A DNA stretch of 22,471 nucleotides from Sulfopaludibacter sp035606355 (GTDB lineage: Bacteria > Acidobacteriota > Terriglobia > Bryobacterales > Bryobacteraceae). The notes under the pieces are model-generated. The model made no database searches, had not been told where the DNA came from, and was given only the letters and a program-made list of their open reading frames with translations. Of the stretch, positions 17,601 through 22,471 are shown piece by piece. The DNA lies in NCBI GenBank assembly GCA_035606355.1, contig DATNFO010000016.1, positions 1 through 22,471 of the forward strand, given 5' to 3'. Position 1 is the stretch's first letter. Every line of letters begins with the position of its first letter. Both the position numbers and the translations under genes were made by a program.

Positions 17601-20600
17601 TGGATCGGGTCAAGTCGCCTTTGGTCACGGCGGTTGCGACTTCCGCCATGGCGCGCACCTGAGTGGTCAGGTTCGCGGCGAGCTGGTTCACGTTGTTAGT
17701 CAAATCGCGCCAGATACCGGCGGCGCCGGGCACGCGCGCCTGACCTCCTAACTTACCTTCGATACCGACTTCGCGCGCCACGCTGGTCACCTGGTCGGCG
17801 AACACGGCCAGCGTGTCGATCATGCCGTTGATGGTGTCGGCGAGCTCCGCGATTTCGCCTTTCGTTTCAAGAACCAGTTTGCGCTTCAAGTCGCCGTTCG
17901 CCACCGCGGTCACGACTTTGGCGATACCGCGGACCTGGGTGGTGAGGTTCGCGGCCATCGAGTTCACGTTGTCAGTCAAATCCTTCCACGTTCCGGCAAC
18001 GCCTTTCACCTGCGCCTGACCGCCGAGGATGCCTTCTGTGCCGACTTCGCGCGCCACGCGCGTAACTTCGCTGGCGAAGGAGTTCAGCTGATCCACCATG
18101 GTGTTGATGGTGTTCTTTAACTCCAGAATTTCGCCTCGCACGTCCACCGTGATCTTACGGGACAAGTCGCCGTTCGCCACGGCCGTGGTCACCGCGGCGA
18201 TGTTACGAACCTGGTTAGTCAGGTTACTCGCCATGGAGTTCACCGACTCTGTAAGATCCTTCCACACGCCGGCGACGCCTCTCACAACCGCCTGGCCGCC
18301 CAACTTACCTTCCGTACCGACTTCGCGCGCAACGCGGGTAACTTCGCTTGCGAAACCGTTGAGCTGATCCACCATGGTGTTGATGGTGTTCTTCAGCTCC
18401 AGAATTTCGCCGCGCACGTCCACCGTGATTTTGCGAGATAAGTCGCCGTTGGCCACGGCGGTGGTCACTTCCGCGATGTTACGGACCTGGTTGGTGAGGT
18501 TCGACGCCATCGAGTTCACCGATTCCGTCAAATCCTTCCACGTGCCGGCGACGCCCTTCACTTGCGCCTGCCCGCCCAACTTACCTTCCGTACCGACTTC
18601 GCGCGCCACGCGGGTGACTTCGCTCGCGAAACCGTTGAGCTGATCCACCATGGTGTTGATGGTGTTCTTGAGCTCCAGAATTTCGCCTCGCACGTCCACC
18701 GTGATTTTGCGGGACAAATCGCCGTTTGCCACGGCGGTGGTCACTTCGGCGATATTACGAACCTGGTTGGTCAGGTTGCTCGCCATCGAGTTTACCGATT
18801 CCGTCAAATCCTTCCAGGTGCCGGCGACGCCTCTCACTTGCGCCTGGCCCCCCAACTTACCTTCCGTACCGACTTCGCGCGCCACGCGAGTAACTTCGCT
18901 CGCGAACGCATTGAGCTGGTCCACCATGGTGTTGATGGTGTTCTTGAGCTCCAGAATTTCGCCTCGCACGTCCACCGTGATTTTGCGGGATAAGTCGCCG
19001 TTAGCCACGGCGGTGGTCACTTCGGCGATGTTACGAACCTGGTTGGTCAGGTTGCTCGCCATTGAGTTCACACTGACCGTCAAATCCTTCCAGACGCCGG
19101 CGACGCCTCTCACTTCCGCCTGGCCGCCAAGTTTACCTTCCGTACCAACTTCGCGCGCCACGCGAGTAACTTCGCTGGCGAACGCGTTGAGCTGATCCAC
19201 CATGATGTTGATGGTGTTCTTCAGCTCCAGAATTTCGCCTTGCGCGTCCACCGTAATCTTTGTCGAAAGATCGCCCTTGGCGACGGCCGTCGTCACGCCG
19301 GCGATGTTACGAACCTGATTCGTCAGGTTACCGGCCATGGAGTTTACATTGTCCGTAAGATCTTTCCAGACGCCGGCGACGTCTTTCACCACCGCCTGGC
19401 CACCCAACTTGCCTTCCGTACCGACTTCGCGGGCCACGCGGGTAACCTCACTGGCAAACGCGTTGAGCTGGTCCACCATGATGTTGATGGTGTTCTTCAA
19501 CTCCAGAATTTCGCCTTGCGCGTCCACCGTAATCTTTGTCGAAAGGTCGCCCTTGGCGACGGCGGTGGTCACACCGGCAATGTTACGAACCTGGTTGGTC
19601 AGGTTGCTCGCCATGGAGTTTACGGATTCCGTCAAATCCCGCCACGTTCCGGCGACGCCCTTCACTTCCGCCTGGCCGCCCAGTTTACCTTCGGTGCCGA
19701 CTTCGCGAGCCACGCGGGTAACTTCCGATGCAAACGCGTTGAGCTGATCCACCATGGTGTTAATGGTGTTCTTCAGCTCCAGAATCTCGCCGCGCGCATC
19801 GACGGTAATCTTTGTCGAAAGATCGCCTCGGGCCACAGCCGTGGTCACACCGGCGATGTTACGAACCTGGTTGGTCAGGTTACCGGCCATCGAGTTCACG
19901 CTGTCGGTAAGATCCTTCCACACGCCTGCGACTTCCTTCACGACTGCCTGGCCGCCGAGCTTACCTTCCGTACCGACTTCGCGAGCCACGCGGGTAACTT
20001 CCGATGCGAACGCGTTGAGCTGGTCCACCATCGTGTTAATGGTGTTCTTCAGCTCCAGAATTTCGCCGCGCGCATCCACCGTAATCTTTGTCGAAAGGTC
20101 GCCTCGCGCCACGGCCGTGGTCACGCCTGCGATGTTACGAACCTGGTTGGTCAGGTTGCCGGCCATGGAGTTTACATTGTCGGTAAGATCCTTCCACACA
20201 CCGGCGACGTCTTTCACGACTGCCTGGCCGCCCAACTTACCTTCCGTACCGACTTCGCGAGCCACGCGAGTTACTTCCGATGCGAACGAGCTCAGCTGGT
20301 CCACCATGGTGTTGATGGTGTTCTTCAGCTCCAGAATTTCGCCGCGCGCGTCCACCGTGATTTTGCGGGAGAGGTCGCCCTTTGCCACGGCCGTAGTCAC
20401 GGCTGCGATGTTACGCACCTGGTTAGTCAAGTTACTGGCCATGGAGTTGACCGATTCGGTCAAATCCCGCCACGTGCCTGCCACGCCTTTCACTTCCGCC
20501 TGGCCGCCGAGTTCGCCTTCTGTACCTACTTCGCGCGCCACGCGAGTTACTTCCGATGCAAATGAGCTCAACTGATCCACCATCGTGTTGATGGTGTTCT

Positions 20601-21300
20601 TCAGCTCCAGAATTTCGCCCCGCGCGTCCACCGTAATGCGCGTCGAAAGATCGCCCTTGGCCACCGCGGTGGTGACGCCCGCGATGTTACGCACCTGGTT
20701 GGTGAGGTTGCTGGCCATGGAGTTCACGGATTCCGTGAGATCTTTCCACGTTCCGGCGACGCCCTGCACCACCGCCTGTCCTCCGAGTTTGCCTTCCGAT
20801 CCGACTTCGCGAGCCACGCGCGTTACTTCCGATGCGAACGCGTTCAGCCGGCCAACCATGGTGTTGACCACCCTGGCCGTGCGAAGGAATTCGCCCTTCA
20901 GCGGCCGCCCGTCCACTTCCAGCGCCATGTTCTGCGAGAGCTCGCCCTTTGCCACCGCGCCGATGACCCGCGCCACTTCGGTGGAGGGCTGCACCACGTC
21001 ACCGATGAGCGTGTTGATGGAGTCTACGCATGCCCCCCAGCCGCCGCCGTGATTGCCGAGATTGGCGCGCTGATTGATGCGCCCCTCCTTGCCCACGGCG
21101 TTGGAGATGCGGGCAAACTCGCGCACCATCTTCTCGTTCATCTCTATGATTTCGTTTAGCGTCTCGGCGATCTTGGCGTCCGTGCCCGTTCCATCGCCGG
21201 ACATTCGTACGGAAAAATCGCCTCGGCGGAATGCGGCAAGGACTTTCAGCAGCTCGCGCTTATCGAGTGTTTCGGGCGTAGCTAGGCTTCGTGCGCTCAT
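14647..21300 (-). CDS. Giant poly-HAMP hybrid histidine kinase (12 HAMP units-GAF-HisKA-HATPase-3 REC)
   Basis: A 2217-residue soluble sensor kinase resembling fungal group III (Nik1-type) and bacterial poly-HAMP kinases. Residues 1-154 hold degenerate HAMP-like sequence (FRRGDFSVRM). Twelve 92-residue units follow at 155-1258, each with FASEVTRVAREVG, LGGQA, NSMASNLTNQVRNIA and GDLSxKITVD. A GAF-like domain (about 1282-1425) and a long coiled coil (about 1430-1525) come next. The kinase core has His1538 (MSHELRTP), N-box Asn1658, DTGIG (1699-1703) and GGTGLGL (1728-1734). Three receivers end the protein: REC1 with Asp1868 and Lys1917; REC2 (about 1939-2057) with Gly1990 where the Asp should be; and canonical REC3 with Asp2135, Thr2165 and Lys2187. 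No membrane segment or DNA-binding domain is seen, so it should sense a cytoplasmic signal. GAGGTAA precedes the ATG. Its stop overlaps the next kinase's start. Confidence 0.95.
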   Translation of the reverse strand: MSARSLATPETLDKRELLKVLAAFRRGDFSVRMSGDGTGTDAKIAETLNEIIEMNEKMVREFARISNAVGKEGRINQRANLGNHGGGWGACVDSINTLIGDVVQPSTEVARVIGAVAKGELSQNMALEVDGRPLKGEFLRTARVVNTMVGRLNAFASEVTRVAREVGSEGKLGGQAVVQGVAGTWKDLTESVNSMASNLTNQVRNIAGVTTAVAKGDLSTRITVDARGEILELKNTINTMVDQLSSFASEVTRVAREVGTEGELGGQAEVKGVAGTWRDLTESVNSMASNLTNQVRNIAAVTTAVAKGDLSRKITVDARGEILELKNTINTMVDQLSSFASEVTRVAREVGTEGKLGGQAVVKDVAGVWKDLTDNVNSMAGNLTNQVRNIAGVTTAVARGDLSTKITVDARGEILELKNTINTMVDQLNAFASEVTRVAREVGTEGKLGGQAVVKEVAGVWKDLTDSVNSMAGNLTNQVRNIAGVTTAVARGDLSTKITVDARGEILELKNTINTMVDQLNAFASEVTRVAREVGTEGKLGGQAEVKGVAGTWRDLTESVNSMASNLTNQVRNIAGVTTAVAKGDLSTKITVDAQGEILELKNTINIMVDQLNAFASEVTRVAREVGTEGKLGGQAVVKDVAGVWKDLTDNVNSMAGNLTNQVRNIAGVTTAVAKGDLSTKITVDAQGEILELKNTINIMVDQLNAFASEVTRVAREVGTEGKLGGQAEVRGVAGVWKDLTVSVNSMASNLTNQVRNIAEVTTAVANGDLSRKITVDVRGEILELKNTINTMVDQLNAFASEVTRVAREVGTEGKLGGQAQVRGVAGTWKDLTESVNSMASNLTNQVRNIAEVTTAVANGDLSRKITVDVRGEILELKNTINTMVDQLNGFASEVTRVAREVGTEGKLGGQAQVKGVAGTWKDLTESVNSMASNLTNQVRNIAEVTTAVANGDLSRKITVDVRGEILELKNTINTMVDQLNGFASEVTRVAREVGTEGKLGGQAVVRGVAGVWKDLTESVNSMASNLTNQVRNIAAVTTAVANGDLSRKITVDVRGEILELKNTINTMVDQLNSFASEVTRVAREVGTEGILGGQAQVKGVAGTWKDLTDNVNSMAANLTTQVRGIAKVVTAVANGDLKRKLVLETKGEIAELADTINGMIDTLAVFADQVTSVAREVGIEGKLGGQARVPGAAGIWRDLTNNVNQLAANLTTQVRAMAEVATAVTKGDLTRSIALDAQGEMAALKDTINEMISNLKETTRKNTEQDWLKTNVARFTSMVQGQRDLLTVCKLVLSELAPLVNAQQGIFYINDAPEGDEPLMKLFASYAYRERKTVSNMFKAGEGLVGQCALEKERFVLTSVPQDYIKISSGLGEATPLSIVVLPVLFEGQVKAVIELASFHQFSDIHLAFLDQLTESMGIVLNTIAATMRTEELLKQSQALAEELQSQQEELTKTNKRLEQQANTLQASEELLKSQQEQLQRTNAELQEKARLLAEQKTEVERKNQEVEQAKGALEEKAEQLALTSKYKSEFLANMSHELRTPLNNLLILAKMLAENPDGNLQSKQVKFAETIHSSGTDLLSLINDILDLAKIESGTMAVDPSDVRLAEVREYVNRNFRHVADGKNLELSVDLSPDVPMSIATDAKRLQQVLKNMLSNALKFTEKGRVALRIENAATGWSPDNPMLAAADTVIAFSVEDTGIGIAAEKQKIIFESFQQADGTTSRKYGGTGLGLSISREIAHLLGGEIRLHSIPGVGSTFTLYLPATYSAVSSHRAEPRSPRVASTATESVIAVPRLKNPQLVRVEQDDRENIQPGDQLLLVIEDDSTYSRIVLDAAHARSYKVIVANRGDMGLAMARKFQPTAVLLDIGLPDTTGWAVLDQLQHDPELRHIPVHVLSIYEDRRRGLALGAASYSKKAEGREVLEDVLGRVSEWTAKKEFDLLVINADEAMRRDVDNVIDFDNVKLTYPATANDALETFRSGSFDCVLLGVAESDVSAADLLVELQKATESDLEIITYAPEGAASQDLSLAPLREATIVRSVHSPDRLMAAVTRALHIPEASLPEYKKLKLEKLRQTDHELIGTRVLIVDDDVRNIFALTSILERHQIEVLHAENGRMGIDTLVQNPDIDVVLMDIMMPGMDGYETIRAIREVEAFQNLPILAVTAKAMKGDREKCIESGASDYIAKPVDLDQLFSLMRVWTHERRQKVASKAGFTA
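17527..20838 (-). repeat. Twelve tandem 276-bp poly-HAMP repeats
   Basis: Twelve exact-length 276-bp (92-codon) units with no gaps between them. Units 1-10 are nearly identical in protein and roughly 90% alike in DNA by eye, with most differences synonymous; units 11 and 12 diverge. Shared variants mark blocks: units 3 and 4 (VARGDLSTK, DARG), units 5 and 6 (DAQG with IMVDQL), and units 7-10 (VANGDLSRK with DVRG). The array is a likely site of recombination and of assembly error. Confidence 0.92.
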
Positions 21301-21461
21301 GGGTTACCTCAGGAAGTGGACACTAGTGGCGTCGGATTTCGGACACTCTTCCGATTATGGAGGTAACTCCCGCAGTCAGGGCCGCCACTCCGTACTGGAA
21401 CGTACAGCGGCTTGCTCCGATTCGGTATGGTTATGTACGCTTCGCGGCAGCCCGGAACGCG

Positions 21462-21743
21462 CTATTTTTTTACCTTAGGACCGGGGTCGCCGACCTTGCG
21501 GCCGGGCAGCGTTTCCTGCTGTTCGCGATTCGCTTCATTGTTGTAAGTCACGGAGGGATGACGCGCTTCGAGGCGGGCCTGGCGAGCCGCCGCACGGTCT
21601 TCATTCCGTTGGAATTCGATGGCGCGCTGCATATCCGAATCCTGCGATTCCCGGCGCACTTTTTTCGAATGATCGGCCGCGCCCGCGGGCGCAATGAACA
21701 GACCGGCGGCAAGGATGCCGGTCAATAAACCGAGGGTCCTCAT
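21462..21743 (-). CDS. Small exported charged protein of unknown function
   Basis: A 93-residue protein with a clear Sec signal peptide (MRTLGLLTGILAAGLFIAPAGA, cleavage near AGA-ADHS). The mature part of about 70 residues is very rich in Arg, Glu, Gln and Lys (for example QRNEDRAAARQARLEARH), has no cysteine and ends in a lysine cluster (GPKVKK). It has no domain I recognise and could be helical, periplasmic or cell-wall associated. It starts at an ATG behind a near-perfect TAAGGAGG (21753-21760), so it is probably strongly translated. It lies 56 nt after the STAS gene and 161 nt before the giant kinase, in the same direction. That makes it a candidate periplasmic partner of the signalling cluster, though only its position suggests this. 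Confidence 0.75.
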   Translation of the reverse strand: MRTLGLLTGILAAGLFIAPAGAADHSKKVRRESQDSDMQRAIEFQRNEDRAAARQARLEARHPSVTYNNEANREQQETLPGRKVGDPGPKVKK

Positions 21744-21752
21744 GGTTACGTG

Positions 21753-21760
21753 CCTCCTTA
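21753..21760 (-). promoter_or_regulatory. Strong Shine-Dalgarno of the small exported protein
   Basis: TAAGGAGG on the minus strand, 9 nt before the ATG, the best ribosome-binding site in the window. It fixes the start of the 93-residue gene. Confidence 0.8.
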
Positions 21761-21799
21761 GGTTAGACCAGTGGCACGGACCGGACCACGGTACTAATA

Positions 21800-22135
21800 C
21801 TAACCGGCGGCTGCTTCGGCGACGCTCGGGTAACGCGGCATGAGTTGATCCACGCCTGTAATCGTCAGCAGGCGCTGAATCCGCGGCGGAACTCCGGCCA
21901 GCCGAAGTTCGCCGCCCGCCTTTTTGATCATCGTGAGGCAGGAAACAAACGTGCCGATACCCGCGCTATCGGCATAATCCAACCCTGCCATATCGAAGAC
22001 GATGCGCTGCTGGTTTTGCGCGAGCAGTTCCTTGACGCACGTCTCCAGCCGCTCGACATCCTTACCCAAAACGAACCGGCCGGTGATTGCCACCACAGCG
22101 GCTCCCGCCTCGGTACGACGAGTCTCAATTGGCAT
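21800..22135 (-). CDS. STAS-domain anti-sigma factor antagonist-like protein
   Basis: A 111-residue cytoplasmic protein that is a single STAS domain, the fold of SpoIIAA/RsbV. Such proteins bind a HATPase-type anti-sigma or other kinase and are switched by phosphorylation of a conserved Ser. Here the motif is GLDYADSAGIGTFV, with Ser57 after Asp56 in the usual site. It begins MPIETRR, followed by the AVVAITGRFVLGKD strand-loop region, and ends shortly after GVDQLMPRYPSVAEA, typical of the family. It is the first gene of the minus-strand run leading to the poly-HAMP kinase, so it may be part of the pathway, perhaps as an output switch; no RsbW-like partner is in the window. No Shine-Dalgarno is visible before the ATG. 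Confidence 0.9.
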   Translation of the reverse strand: MPIETRRTEAGAAVVAITGRFVLGKDVERLETCVKELLAQNQQRIVFDMAGLDYADSAGIGTFVSCLTMIKKAGGELRLAGVPPRIQRLLTITGVDQLMPRYPSVAEAAAG

Positions 22136-22208
22136 GCGTACAAGGATGCCACAAAAAAAACACTGCCGGGAGAAGGCCGAAGACCGCGTCCGTCAGGGGC
22201 TGTGAAGA

Positions 22209-22351
22209 AATATCGAATTGCTTTTTTGCTGCCTTCAAATCCACTCCGTATCCCCTGCACCTTTTGCCGCTCCCTTACGGTCTTGCGAATAATATCGAAT
22301 TGCTTTTTCTCCGCATTCAAACGCACTCCGATCCCCGGCACCTTTTACCGC
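22209..22351. repeat. Two imperfect tandem intergenic repeats (61-62 bp)
   Basis: Copies at 22209-22270 and 22291-22351 share AATATCGAATTGCTTTTT at one end and CACCTTTT-CCGC at the other, with about 8 mismatches and a single-base indel, an 82-bp period. They lie between the STAS gene and the fragment at the right edge. A reading frame crosses both on the minus strand but is shifted by the indel, so the repeats look non-coding. They may be a dispersed genomic repeat. Confidence 0.7.
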
Positions 22352-22362
22352 TCCGTTGAAAG

Positions 22363-22471
22363 TCACAATGGGAGTGCTGCGTCCGTAGCGGGTTTGATAT
22401 TGACGGTGTAACCGAGAATTCGCAGTTCCCGGGCGATTTTCTGAGCACGGCGTTTGGCTGCTTGCGGAGTT
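22363..22471 (-). CDS. C-terminal end of an unidentified protein (possibly a transposase), cut by window edge
   Basis: The minus-strand frame open at base 22471 encodes 35 residues, TPQAAKRRAQKIARELRILG then YTVNIKPATDAALPL, ending at TGA 22363-22365. The basic helix KRRAQKIARELRILGY followed by a short strand and a Pro-Ala-rich tail recalls the ends of some transposases, and the adjoining tandem repeats fit a mobile context. The fragment is too short to name a family, and it could be an ordinary gene end. Confidence 0.45.
   Translation of the reverse strand, partial: TPQAAKRRAQKIARELRILGYTVNIKPATDAALPL

Noticed and set aside
19240..20565. 441-residue plus-strand open frame opposite the HAMP repeats
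   Set aside because: It repeats with the same 276-bp period as the kinase on the other strand, so it is a by-product of the repeat array. Several other plus-strand frames over 17381-21052 are the same kind of shadow.
17527..20838. Regular repeats considered as a CRISPR array
   Set aside because: The units are 276-bp coding repeats in one open frame, without short repeats separated by unique spacers.
21928..22341. 137-residue minus-strand frame across the tandem repeats and the STAS gene start
   Set aside because: It overlaps most of the well-supported STAS gene in another frame, and the repeat indel shifts the frame between copies.

Overview
The window most likely comes from an acidobacterium of the Solibacter/Bryobacter lineage. 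The evidence is a Solibacter-type C-terminal domain (TIGR03437-like) on a large Ig-repeat protein, an acidobacterial duplicated orphan permease (ADOP), a PEP-CTERM protein, and GC-rich coding sequence with large signalling proteins. This assignment rests on family recognition, not on a search. Nearly every gene lies on the minus strand.

Right to left, which is the direction of transcription: the right edge holds the last 35 codons of an unidentified protein, followed by two imperfect 61-62 bp tandem repeats. Next is a signalling cluster: a STAS-domain protein, a small exported charged protein, and three histidine kinases. The first kinase is a 2217-residue soluble hybrid with 12 tandem 92-residue poly-HAMP units, a GAF domain, a kinase core and three receiver domains, one of which is degenerate. 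It is joined by a 4-bp ATGA overlap to a REC-kinase, which is joined by another ATGA overlap to a REC-kinase-REC protein. No DNA-binding output domain is visible, so the set looks like a phosphorelay whose output lies elsewhere or runs through protein contacts such as the STAS protein.

The kinase operon converges on a small plus-strand c-type cytochrome with an unusual CX3CH heme motif, and two strong hairpins fill the gap between them. Divergent from the cytochrome is the ADOP permease, followed by a secreted protein of 11 Ig-like repeats. Just past the stop of that protein lies a decayed, out-of-frame, chimeric fragment of the same Ig repeats. A PEP-CTERM surface protein follows.

The left end is the str ribosomal operon in its standard order (rpsL-rpsG-fusA-tuf, with tuf cut by the window edge). 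A good sigma70-type promoter and a leader of about 230 nt precede rpsL.

The most unusual parts are the very long poly-HAMP array with its internal block duplications, the output-less three-kinase operon, the CX3CH cytochrome and the Ig-repeat remnant.
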